A model generated the notes under the pieces. The model was not told the origin of the DNA and ran no database searches. It was given only the letters and a program-made list of their open reading frames with translations. A stretch of DNA of 5,291 nucleotides from Spirochaetota bacterium (GTDB lineage Bacteria; Spirochaetota; Leptospiria; Turneriellales; Turneriellaceae): NCBI GenBank assembly GCA_029561505.1, contig JAKQXK010000597.1, forward strand, positions 1 to 5,291, in the 5' to 3' direction. Below, piece by piece: positions 1-5,291 of the stretch (position 1 is the stretch's first letter; every line of letters begins with the position of its first letter). Position numbers and translations under genes: made by a program.

Positions 1-1
1 C

Positions 2-799
2 TTCGCTTCGGTTGTCGACCGTAACGGGCGCCAGAAATGGATTCTGCAGGGCAACAGTGTTGCCGCAGATCAATTGACTTCAATAAAACCCCTCTATTAC
101 GAAGTTGAATGCCTCAGCGAAAAAGACGCCCCCGAAAACACCAACGGTCGAAAACTCTATGAAAATCCCGTGCAATTCTTGAAGGCGGGTCAATACAAAA
201 TGTCTCTCTATCGTTCTGCAGACGCAGCAGAGACTGAACCCGTACAATCATGGATATTCTGGGTTTACACAGATATTCCGCGTACCTATGTGAAGTTCTA
301 CGCACCATTCTTGCACGGTCGCGGCGGGTTCACCGTCGGCGGAAAAACCCGCATCGCACTTCTGCCCGAATATTCCCCGGCGGCCGTCGACAAGGTTGAA
401 TACCGCATTTACCCCGAAGGCACTGCAGCTGGCGCGTGGCAGAAATACGAAAACGAAATCGAAGTCGACTCATTTGCGAAAGGCCAATATGGCCATTATG
501 CCGTCGAATACCGCACGACCAACATGGCAGGTAATACCGAAGCGCCGCAGCAGCGCCGTATGCTCGTTGATGCACGCGGCCCGCAGGTTGAAGAAGTTAC
601 CGCAGAAAACGGAGAGCGCAGACTGGGCATCAAAGATGAAAATTTTCCCGTGATAGTGCGCATCTACGCAGGCGAGAGGTTGATCGAAGACAAATATTAC
701 AAACTGTGGAAAGCCAACGACTATGTTCAGGTGCCCGCCGAAGCGACGCAGATTAAGGTGATCGATCTTCTCGGCAACGAGACTCTGCACGCAAAATAG
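2..799 (+). CDS. OmpL47-like beta-repeat surface protein, 3' part (5' end outside window)
   Basis: The frame is open from base 2 with no stop, so the real start lies upstream; 265 residues are visible. A TTG at 74 could be read as a start, but it has no ribosome-binding site and the preceding residues (FASVVDRNGRQKWILQGNS) continue the repeat pattern. The visible part has two related blocks, at about residues 30-97 and 131-195. Each has a Y-x-V/I strand, then F-x-K-(A)GQY, then YR[ST][AT][DN]xA[EG]x[TE]E, then an aromatic or valine strand ending in D. The second block (KGQY, EYRTTNMAGNTEAP, LVDARGP) closely matches the leptospiral OmpL47 beta-repeat pattern. A last segment near residues 251-260 (IKVIDLLGNE) repeats the final strand. 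I infer an exported, cell-surface or outer-membrane-associated protein. No signal peptide can be seen because the N-terminus is missing. Other Ig-like or cadherin-like beta repeats are the alternative. Confidence 0.72.
   Translation, partial: FASVVDRNGRQKWILQGNSVAADQLTSIKPLYYEVECLSEKDAPENTNGRKLYENPVQFLKAGQYKMSLYRSADAAETEPVQSWIFWVYTDIPRTYVKFYAPFLHGRGGFTVGGKTRIALLPEYSPAAVDKVEYRIYPEGTAAGAWQKYENEIEVDSFAKGQYGHYAVEYRTTNMAGNTEAPQQRRMLVDARGPQVEEVTAENGERRLGIKDENFPVIVRIYAGERLIEDKYYKLWKANDYVQVPAEATQIKVIDLLGNETLHAK
89..586 (+). repeat. Two diverged protein-level repeats within the surface protein
   Basis: The repeat units span about 89-292 and 392-586. They align at the protein level through FLKAGQYKMSLYRSADAAE versus SFAKGQYGHYAVEYRTTNMA, followed by FWVYTDIP versus MLVDARGP. 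The nucleotide sequences have diverged, so this is an old domain duplication and not a recent tandem repeat. The unit length of about 100 residues is my estimate from these anchors. Confidence 0.5.
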
Positions 800-846
800 C
801 GCAGAAAATCTGTCTCGTTGCTTTAGGCCGCGAAATCCCATTGTCC

Positions 847-876
847 TTGACAGCATGTCTAAAACGCGTTTTGTGC
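847..876 (+). promoter_or_regulatory. Possible sigma70-type promoter for the arsC-coaB cluster
   Basis: A perfect TTGACA sits at 847-852 in the 81-nt gap after the surface-protein gene. The expected -10 region (about 869-876, TTTTGTGC) is a poor match to TATAAT, so support rests on the -35 alone. Transcription would begin near 882, at or just past the ATG at 881. That implies either a leaderless message or a downstream start for the ArsC-like protein. Confidence 0.3.
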
Positions 877-880
877 CTGT

Positions 881-1288
881 ATGGCGAAACTTTCAGGAGC
901 TCCCCCTCAAGGGACTGCGAACGGAAACGCGGGTGCGCATTCTAAGGTGACTATCTACTATAACCCAAAATGCCGAAAAAGCCGCGAAGCGCTGCAAATC
1001 ATTAAAGAAAAGGGTATAGACCCTGAGATTCGCAACTATATGGAAGAGCCACCAAGCAAAGCTGAGCTCTCAGAAGTCCTCAGAAAAATGGGTCGCCGGC
1101 CGCGTGATATCTTTCGCAAGTCTGAGCCACTCTATAAAGACCTTGGGCTCAAGAACAAAGATCTCACAGACGACGAACTTCTGAGCTACCTCAATGAATA
1201 TCCTATTCTTATCGAACGTCCGATCGTGGTGAAAGGTCAACGGGCAGTGCTCGGTCGCCCTCCAGAAGACGTTCGCCGCATTATCTGA
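881..1288 (+). CDS. arsC: ArsC-family arsenate reductase-like protein (glutaredoxin-linked type)
   Basis: The 135-residue product matches the thioredoxin-fold ArsC/YfgD family from residue 23 onward. It has VTIYYNPKCRKSRE with the catalytic cysteine at C31, the conserved arginine R79 (DIFRKSEPLYK), R113 in PILIERPIVV, and R126 in LGRPPE. These correspond to Cys12, Arg60, Arg94 and Arg107 of the plasmid R773 enzyme. Known members reduce arsenate to arsenite in the cytoplasm using glutathione and glutaredoxin. Residues 1-22 (rich in Gly, Ala, Pro, Asn) lie outside the fold, and neither ATG 881 nor the alternative GTG 947 has a clear ribosome-binding site. GTG 947 would give the usual family length of about 113 residues. 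No arsR, arsB or acr3 lies nearby, so a dedicated arsenic-resistance role is not supported; YfgD-like redox or housekeeping function is the alternative. It is the first gene of the plus-strand cluster, 27 nt before coaB. Confidence 0.88.
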   Translation: MAKLSGAPPQGTANGNAGAHSKVTIYYNPKCRKSREALQIIKEKGIDPEIRNYMEEPPSKAELSEVLRKMGRRPRDIFRKSEPLYKDLGLKNKDLTDDELLSYLNEYPILIERPIVVKGQRAVLGRPPEDVRRII

Positions 1289-1315
1289 CGCCGAAAGCCC
1301 TCGCCCGGGTAATCT

Positions 1316-1981
1316 ATGAAAACGAAAATCATAGTTACCTCGGGCCCGACGCGCGAACACTTCGACCCTATCCGTTTCTTATCTAACCCCAGCACCGGGC
1401 GCATGGGGCACTCGATCGCCACAGCTGCTGTCGCAACAGGCGCATTCGAAGTCGTTTATATAGCTGGCCCGGTACCTGTAGAGTTTGCCAAGGTAACGGG
1501 GGCACAAAACTTCGCAGTTACGAGCACCGATGAAATGCAGGCCGCTGTCGGCGACCACCTCTCAGGGGGATGCATACTCGTCATGGCAGCAGCACCTGCA
1601 GATTACAAACCCCAGGTACGTTCACCGGTCAAAATTAAGAAAACGGAAAATCCGCAGATTAACCTGGTGCCCAACCCCGATATTCTGAAAACGATGGCGG
1701 CACGCAACCGAAGCCTCACACCGCGGGCGCTGCTTATCGGTTTCGCCGCAGAAACACATGAAACGGAGAAATACGCACTCGGCAAACTCAAAGACAAAGA
1801 GCTCGACATGATATTTTTGAACGATGTTTCAAAAACCGGTGCGGGGTTTGCCTCGGCCACGAATGAGTTTACGGTCTTCTATCGCGATGGCCGCCGGCAA
1901 GAACTCGCCAATGCGCCAAAAGAGCTGCTAGGTAAAAAGATTATTGATTGTATTGCTGACTATGCCGGCCTGAAGCTGTGA
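1316..1981 (+). CDS. coaB: Phosphopantothenate-cysteine ligase (stand-alone CoaB)
   Basis: This enzyme joins 4'-phosphopantothenate to cysteine with nucleotide activation, the second step of coenzyme A synthesis, in the cytoplasm. The 221 residues carry the full CoaB signature: the nucleotide loop TSGPTRE (8-14), FLSNPSTGRMG (21-31) with the conserved Asn at 24, MAAAPADYKP (90-99), the lysine cluster KIKK (106-109), NPDIL (120-124), GFAAET (142-147), KLKDKELD (157-164) and LNDVS (168-172). Most bacteria carry a CoaBC fusion of about 400 residues with an N-terminal flavoprotein CoaC decarboxylase. Here CoaC is absent from the polypeptide and from the window. The motif usually written AAVADY has proline in place of valine (P94). 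ATG 1316 begins directly before the first beta strand, so the start is sound, although the upstream GGGT is a weak ribosome-binding site. The stop overlaps the next gene's start (GTGA), which suggests translational coupling. Confidence 0.95.
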   Translation: MKTKIIVTSGPTREHFDPIRFLSNPSTGRMGHSIATAAVATGAFEVVYIAGPVPVEFAKVTGAQNFAVTSTDEMQAAVGDHLSGGCILVMAAAPADYKPQVRSPVKIKKTENPQINLVPNPDILKTMAARNRSLTPRALLIGFAAETHETEKYALGKLKDKELDMIFLNDVSKTGAGFASATNEFTVFYRDGRRQELANAPKELLGKKIIDCIADYAGLKL

Positions 1982-2649
1982 TCGCCCTGCTCGCAGCCAC
2001 GCGCGCCGAAGCGCACTACTTACTGAAAACGATGCGGTCGGTAAAATCTGACGGCATATACCACTTTCGCGGCACGCTCGCTGGCAAACAGGCTGCACTC
2101 TTTCTCACTCGGCCCGGAGTTCACTCGCGCGAGCAGGTTCGCCGGTTCTTGCGCCTGCACCGCTATGACGCCATTATCAGCTGCGGCTCATGCGCGAGCC
2201 TGACCGCAGAGCTGGCGCATCTGCAAAGTGTCGTCATTGGTTCGGTCGTTACCCCCGGTGAAAAATGGATCACGATAGCGGCGGCTGGGCGCAAGTGCGT
2301 CAGCGTCAGCCACCTCATCGCCGATGATGCTTCTAAGGCGCTGCTGCGTGAGACTTCTGGCGCTGACATTCTCGATATGGAAACTTATACGCTCGCGCGC
2401 ATCGCAGCGGAGCACGAATTTTCGGCGATTCCATTTTATGCGGTGCGCGTCGTCGACGACCTTGCCGGTGAAGAAGATTACCTCAAAAAAGAGCAAATGC
2501 TGCGTGAAATGACGGCCGGCAAACCGTCAGGGAGGCCTAGCTGGCGAGACATCGTGCGCCTTGGTATTTGGGATTACGCCGTGATAATCTGGCGCCGGCA
2601 CCGGGTCGCGCGCGCGATTGGCGAAGCCGCTCGAAAGCCTGTCACTTGA
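1978..2649 (+). CDS. Nucleosidase/phosphorylase-superfamily protein (MTA/SAH nucleosidase-like fold)
   Basis: The 223-residue product fits the PNP/UDP phosphorylase-MTAN fold. It opens with MIALLAATRAEAH, placing E11 where E. coli MTA/SAH nucleosidase has Glu12. CGSCASL (69-75) matches the TGSAGGL loop, DMET (133-136) matches the ribose-binding Met-Glu (E135), and VRVVDD (156-161) matches the RAISD catalytic aspartate (D161). So the catalytic residues are present and an N-glycosidic bond is probably cleaved in a nucleoside-type substrate. The stretch from the GS loop to Met-Glu is about 63 residues against about 97 in E. coli MTAN. The C-terminus after D161 is longer, about 62 against 35 residues, and ends in a basic, aromatic-rich helix (SWRDIVRLGIWDYAVIIWRR). 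Because of this the substrate cannot be assigned: MTA/SAH, futalosine (MqnB) or hopanoid-pathway (HpnG) roles are all possible. The GTG start overlaps the coaB stop by 4 nt. Confidence 0.8.
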   Translation: MIALLAATRAEAHYLLKTMRSVKSDGIYHFRGTLAGKQAALFLTRPGVHSREQVRRFLRLHRYDAIISCGSCASLTAELAHLQSVVIGSVVTPGEKWITIAAAGRKCVSVSHLIADDASKALLRETSGADILDMETYTLARIAAEHEFSAIPFYAVRVVDDLAGEEDYLKKEQMLREMTAGKPSGRPSWRDIVRLGIWDYAVIIWRRHRVARAIGEAARKPVT

Positions 2650-2660
2650 CTCAAGCCTTA

Positions 2661-3545
2661 ATGCAACAGAGCCACCACCTTCGGGGTATTGTCTTCATTC
2701 TTTGTTCGGCGCTGCTCTTCTATCTCGCAACTTTTTTCGTGCGCCTGGCGAGTAGCGAATTTGCTGCTCCCGGTTCTTGGTATACGGCCGCCCGGTTTGC
2801 TCTCGGCTTACCGCTCTTCTATGTGTTCTTTCACCGCCGCAGGGTCGCCGTGCAGAACCGCATTTGGCTGAGTCTGCGGGCAGCATGCAATGTGCTGGCG
2901 GTTGTGTTTTTTCTGTACGCGGCGCATTTCGGCTCTGTGATGAATGCAAACGTGCTCAATATGACCTACCCGGCATTTGTGGCATTGCTTTCGCCAATTT
3001 TTATTGGCGAGAAAAACAAAGTGACGGCATGGCTTTCAGTCGCCGCGGCAATCACCGGTGCGGCACTCATCACGACCGGCGGCTCTGTGCTGCAGTTTCA
3101 AAAAGCAGACATCTTAGGCCTGGCATCGGGAATCACCGCGGGCGTGGGCGTCATGAGTCTTCGCCAGATTCGAAAGACCGATTCAACTTTTAACGTGCTG
3201 TATTATACGTTTCTTCTGGGCACTGCGGTGACGCTGCTACTGGTCGCAGCTGAAACACTTTTGACGCCAGACCTCAATACCAGCGCCGCCGGGCCGAAAT
3301 TCTGGTTGCTACTGCTCGCGTCGGGCGTCTGCGGTGTTCTGGGTCAATGGGTCTTCACATATGGTTTTGCCTGGGTGGGTGCGGTTGAGGGCTCGATATT
3401 GTCTTCGTCGCGCATTCTGATAGCTCTTGCGTTCGGTCTATTCTACTTTAATGAAGCCTTCACGCTGAGCGCAGGCCTCGGCGCGGTTCTCGTGCTCGCA
3501 TCGAATATCTTCTTATCTTTCGGCAGACGAGAACAAAAAAGTTGA
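2661..3545 (+). CDS. EamA/DMT-family ten-helix transporter
   Basis: From ATG 2661 the product is 294 residues with ten hydrophobic segments near residues 8-28, 38-58, 69-90, 97-115, 121-140, 149-167, 177-198, 213-236, 247-264 and 268-288. This is the standard size and topology of the drug/metabolite transporter superfamily, built from two five-helix EamA repeats. The first repeat has the typical NMTYPAFVALLSPIFIGEK at the helix 4-5 junction. The second has the matching EGSILSSSRILIALAFGLFYFNEAF (residues 243-267, described by its flanks). Members export or import metabolites across the inner membrane; the substrate cannot be read from sequence. The frame is open upstream to 2568, but those residues are arginine-rich, overlap the previous gene and are not family-like. 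A TTG at 2646 that overlaps the preceding TGA is a less likely start. The gap to the upstream gene is 11 nt, so the two are probably in one transcript. Confidence 0.9.
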   Translation: MQQSHHLRGIVFILCSALLFYLATFFVRLASSEFAAPGSWYTAARFALGLPLFYVFFHRRRVAVQNRIWLSLRAACNVLAVVFFLYAAHFGSVMNANVLNMTYPAFVALLSPIFIGEKNKVTAWLSVAAAITGAALITTGGSVLQFQKADILGLASGITAGVGVMSLRQIRKTDSTFNVLYYTFLLGTAVTLLLVAAETLLTPDLNTSAAGPKFWLLLLASGVCGVLGQWVFTYGFAWVGAVEGSILSSSRILIALAFGLFYFNEAFTLSAGLGAVLVLASNIFLSFGRREQKS

Positions 3546-3569
3546 CCCACGGCACCTTAATTGTGTAAC
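3542..3569 (+). promoter_or_regulatory. Possible promoter for the small secreted protein gene
   Basis: TTGACC (3542-3547) and TGTAAC (3564-3569) are separated by 16 nt, close to the sigma70 arrangement. The -35 contains the TGA stop of the transporter gene. Transcription would start near 3576, at the ATG at 3578, giving an almost leaderless message. No Shine-Dalgarno sequence precedes this ATG (CCTCTCTTC), which fits. The match is modest and untested. Confidence 0.4.
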
Positions 3570-3577
3570 CTCTCTTC

Positions 3578-3940
3578 ATGAGACGTTTGTTTCCGTTCAT
3601 CATACTCGTGTGCGCTGCCCCGTTGTTTGCCTTTGGGGCAGAAGTTGTGCGGCTCGTGCGCGAGCCGACAGCGATCGCGCTGGCAATTGAAAAGGGCTAT
3701 GGGGTACAAAAAGACGGCAAACATGAGCTGACCTTCACCTCGGTCGCCACGGGAAAAACGCTGAAAGTCATTAAAACCTTCAAAGGCTCAACCGCTAAAG
3801 AAGACGCCAAATATTTTAGCCAGATCAACGCGATCGACCTACCGGCGAACTCAGGCCCGGTGCATGTCAGCGGGCGTATCTTTTATTGCAGCTTCGAGCA
3901 GAAATTCTGCTCAGTGCAGCGCGTTAATAAAGATCTCTAA
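3578..3940 (+). CDS. Small secreted protein with C-terminal CX6C cysteine pair, possibly DsbD-N-like
   Basis: I do not recognise this 120-residue protein by name. It begins with a clear Sec signal peptide: MRR, a hydrophobic core (LFPFIILVCAAPLFAF), and probable cleavage near residue 20-21 before EVVRL. The Val before C12 makes a lipoprotein box unlikely. The mature part, about 100 residues, looks all-beta (alternating strands such as HELTFTSV, KTLKVIKTF, GPVHVSGRIFY). It ends with YCSFEQKFCSVQRV, where C104 and C111 are the only mature cysteines. The order strand-Y-C-x6-C near the end resembles the N-terminal domain of the thiol-disulfide carrier DsbD, in which the pair is CX5C. That suggests, but does not prove, a periplasmic redox or disulfide-containing beta-sandwich. 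It has its own promoter-like sequence and lies convergent to the lipoyl gene, so it may be a single-gene unit. Confidence 0.75.
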   Translation: MRRLFPFIILVCAAPLFAFGAEVVRLVREPTAIALAIEKGYGVQKDGKHELTFTSVATGKTLKVIKTFKGSTAKEDAKYFSQINAIDLPANSGPVHVSGRIFYCSFEQKFCSVQRVNKDL

Positions 3941-3959
3941 TTCAGACTGTTTCGCAGCG
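3941..3959. other. Short convergent gene junction without visible terminator
   Basis: Only 19 nt separate the TAA of the secreted-protein gene from the TAA of the minus-strand lipoyl gene. The best inverted repeat is CTG-TTTCG-CAG, three base pairs with no T-run, so no intrinsic terminator can be called for either direction. Confidence 0.5.
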
Positions 3960-4202
3960 TTATTCAACTTCGACACGCGCTGCAAGCTCTCCGATTTTCG
4001 GGTGCCCTTTCTCAGCGACACAAATTTCGATTAACTTACCGTCTTTCGGGGCTTCGAGTGAAAAAGCCGCCTTGTCAGTCACCAGCTCACACAGCTCGTC
4101 ACCCGCGCTGAAGCTTTCGCCGGGTTGCTTATTCCACTTTACGAGCTCGATGCCGTCGTTGCCGCCAATATCGGGAATCTTGAGTTCAATGATGCGCGCC
4201 AT
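3960..4202 (-). CDS. Stand-alone lipoyl-domain protein
   Basis: The 80-residue product is a single biotinyl/lipoyl-attachment domain and nothing else. It opens MARIIELKIPDIGG, the usual start of the E2-type lipoyl domain of 2-oxoacid dehydrogenases. It then has VKWNKQPGESFSAGDELCEL (21-40) and the lipoylation turn VTDKAAF with the target lysine at K44. The final strands are APKDGKL and KIGELAARVEVE. The DKA motif, in place of the AMKM of biotin carriers, points to lipoate. In known complexes this domain carries acyl groups between active sites and is normally fused to an E2 catalytic core or to E1 or E3; no such partner is seen here. An in-frame ATG at 4241, one nt past the cyclase stop, would add 13 residues (MLFTRLADKQRKI) that are not part of the domain. 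I prefer ATG 4202 by family alignment, but the upstream start would suit translational coupling. Neither start has a clear ribosome-binding site. Confidence 0.85.
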   Translation of the reverse strand: MARIIELKIPDIGGNDGIELVKWNKQPGESFSAGDELCELVTDKAAFSLEAPKDGKLIEICVAEKGHPKIGELAARVEVE

Positions 4203-4242
4203 GATTTTGCGTTGTTTATCCGCAAGGCGCGTAAACAACATT

Positions 4243-5289
4243 TCAGACGTCGATCGTCCAGAGATCGATGGGTTGCTCGCGCCCTTTCACCTGCGCCTCG
4301 CCAATGCGGCGGCAGCGGGCCTGCACTGCGGGTGATGCGGCGTTGTACACAGAATCTGAAAACACAAGATCGGTCTTGAAATCTTTGCAGAGCCCTTCAA
4401 TGCGCGAGGCCGTGTTCACTGCATCGCCGATTATCGTGAAGTCTTTGCGCTCGGCGCTGCCAATTGCCCCTTGCAGCACCTCGCCAAAGTGCAACCCGAT
4501 ACCGTTGTGAATCGCGGGCAAGCCGGCTTTGGCGCGCGCGGCGTTCAGCTCGTTGAGCGCAGCCCGCATCAGCAGTGCGGCCGCCAGCGCTGCGTCGCAG
4601 GCGTTTTCTACGGGCATAACTCCCCCGAAGACTGCCATGATCGCATCGCCGATAAACTTATCAATGGTGCCACCTGCCGCGTTAATGGCGCGCACCATCG
4701 CGTCGAGATATTCGTTAAGGTATTCTACAACCTGTTCGGGGGCAACCTTCTCGCTGAAGCTCGTGAAGCCACGAATATCGCAGAAGAGAATCGCCACTGT
4801 CTTTTTTTCACCCGCACTCACCTGCCCGGCAGACAGCAGAATTTTGTCTTTTACTTCGTTCGAGACAAATTGGCCAAAGAGCCGCGACACCATCAGGGTT
4901 TCACGCTGCTTTTCCAATGATTCTTCGATGAGGTTGCGCACATGGCGGCTGATGATGCCAATCGTCATGCCGGTCATCGCCATCATCACAGATTTGAAGT
5001 GATAAAAACTCTCTTGCGTCAGATCTTGCAGAAGCAGCGCGTCTTCATGCCTGACAAGCGCAAGCCCTGGGGCCGCCAAATGCGCGGCAAGGCTGTATTG
5101 AAGAGCTGAAAAGACCCCGGCAACGAGAGATAACCTGAAATTAAAGGCAAAGCCGGTCAGCACAATAAGAAAAAAGTAGAGATAACCGGGTGGGCCTGTG
5201 ATGTATGTCGCTGTGCCCGAAGGCAACATGAACCAGGCAATGATGTATATCGAAGTCGGCAACGTACAAAAGCCAAGCATCACCGCCCA
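4243..5289 (-). CDS. Membrane-anchored class III adenylate cyclase (5' end outside window)
   Basis: The enzyme makes cAMP from ATP. The frame is open to the window edge (WAV before GTG 5283), so the N-terminus is probably missing. Numbering from that GTG gives 346 residues. Hydrophobic helices lie near 4-20, 33-49, 51-71 and 97-113. A helical linker (RNLIEESLEKQRE, then SRLFGQFVSNEV) of the type that passes signals to cyclase domains follows. The catalytic domain runs from about 160 to 346. Metal-binding aspartates are D169 (FCDIRGFTSFSE) and D213 (DKFIGDAIMAVFGG). The adenine-specifying pair is K209 and D281 (KDFTIIGD), and the transition-state residues are N290 and R294 (VNTASRIE). With all of these present it should be an active homodimeric adenylate cyclase, not a guanylate cyclase. 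The membrane part may sense a signal, which cannot be identified. It is followed by the lipoyl-domain gene on the same strand. Confidence 0.95.
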   Translation of the reverse strand, partial: WAVMLGFCTLPTSIYIIAWFMLPSGTATYITGPPGYLYFFLIVLTGFAFNFRLSLVAGVFSALQYSLAAHLAAPGLALVRHEDALLLQDLTQESFYHFKSVMMAMTGMTIGIISRHVRNLIEESLEKQRETLMVSRLFGQFVSNEVKDKILLSAGQVSAGEKKTVAILFCDIRGFTSFSEKVAPEQVVEYLNEYLDAMVRAINAAGGTIDKFIGDAIMAVFGGVMPVENACDAALAAALLMRAALNELNAARAKAGLPAIHNGIGLHFGEVLQGAIGSAERKDFTIIGDAVNTASRIEGLCKDFKTDLVFSDSVYNAASPAVQARCRRIGEAQVKGREQPIDLWTIDV

Positions 5290-5291
5290 GG

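Noticed and set aside
74..100. TTGACT with TATTAC 15 nt downstream as a promoter
   Set aside because: It lies inside the repeat-protein coding sequence, the spacing is short, and no gene starts just after it.
74..799. TTG at 74 as the start of a complete 241-residue gene
   Set aside because: The frame is open to the window edge, the upstream residues look like part of the same repeat protein, and there is no ribosome-binding site.
801..825. CAGA-AAA-TCTG inverted repeat as a terminator of the first gene
   Set aside because: The stem is only four base pairs, is not GC-rich and is not followed by a T-run.
881..1288. An arsenic-resistance operon
   Set aside because: Only the ArsC-like gene is present. 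No ArsR repressor, arsenite pump or arsenic methyltransferase is found nearby.
2568..2660. N-terminal extension of the transporter from 2568
   Set aside because: The extra residues are arginine-rich, non-hydrophobic and overlap the nucleosidase gene by 82 nt. The ten-helix family pattern begins only after ATG 2661.
2646..2673. TTGACT at the nucleosidase stop as a promoter for the transporter
   Set aside because: There is no -10-like sequence at a suitable distance, and a start near 2680 would fall inside the transporter gene.
4072..5002. Several plus-strand open frames opposite the cyclase and lipoyl genes
   Set aside because: They are antisense to genes with clear catalytic motifs, and their translations show no recognisable domains.
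1..5291. A defence, mobile or CRISPR system
   Set aside because: No transposase, integrase, nuclease, toxin-antitoxin pair, spacer-repeat array or flanking repeats are visible. Apart from the surface protein, the genes look like housekeeping, transport or signalling genes.

Overview
This 5.3 kb window looks like ordinary chromosomal sequence from a free-living bacterium with a GC content slightly above one half. The best taxonomic clue is the partial gene at the left edge. Its product carries repeats like those of OmpL47, the leptospiral surface protein family (Y-x-V/I ... G-x-Y ... Y-R-[ST]-x-[DN]-x-A-[GE]-N/T-x-E). The base composition is too GC-rich for typical Leptospira, so a relative such as Turneriella in the Leptospirales is my inference. 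I did not confirm this by any search.

Layout, left to right. (1) 2-799 (+): the 3' part of an exported repeat protein whose start lies outside the window. (2) 881-3545 (+): a compact four-gene cluster holding an ArsC-family arsenate reductase-like protein, a stand-alone phosphopantothenate-cysteine ligase (CoaB), a nucleosidase/phosphorylase-superfamily enzyme, and a ten-helix EamA-family transporter. The spacings are 27 nt, a 4-nt GTGA overlap, and 11 nt, so the genes are probably co-transcribed. (3) 3578-3940 (+): a small secreted protein with a C-terminal CX6C pair, preceded by a promoter-like sequence that overlaps the transporter stop codon. (4) 3960-5291 (-): a convergent two-gene unit in which a membrane-anchored class III adenylate cyclase (5' end cut by the window) is followed by a tiny stand-alone lipoyl-domain protein.

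How the genes fit together. CoaB performs one step of coenzyme A synthesis. It is not fused to CoaC and no CoaC is present here. The overlapping nucleosidase-fold gene is probably translationally coupled to it, but I see no direct biochemical link. The transporter and ArsC-like genes do not define a pathway. On the minus strand the cyclase makes cAMP, and its pairing with a free lipoyl carrier domain is the least expected arrangement in the window. I see no tRNA or rRNA genes, mobile elements, CRISPR arrays, phage genes or convincing terminators. I do not see strong evidence for a new multi-gene system. The most interesting items are the orphan lipoyl protein, the small CX6C secreted protein, and the nucleosidase-fold enzyme with a shortened core and a long C-terminus.
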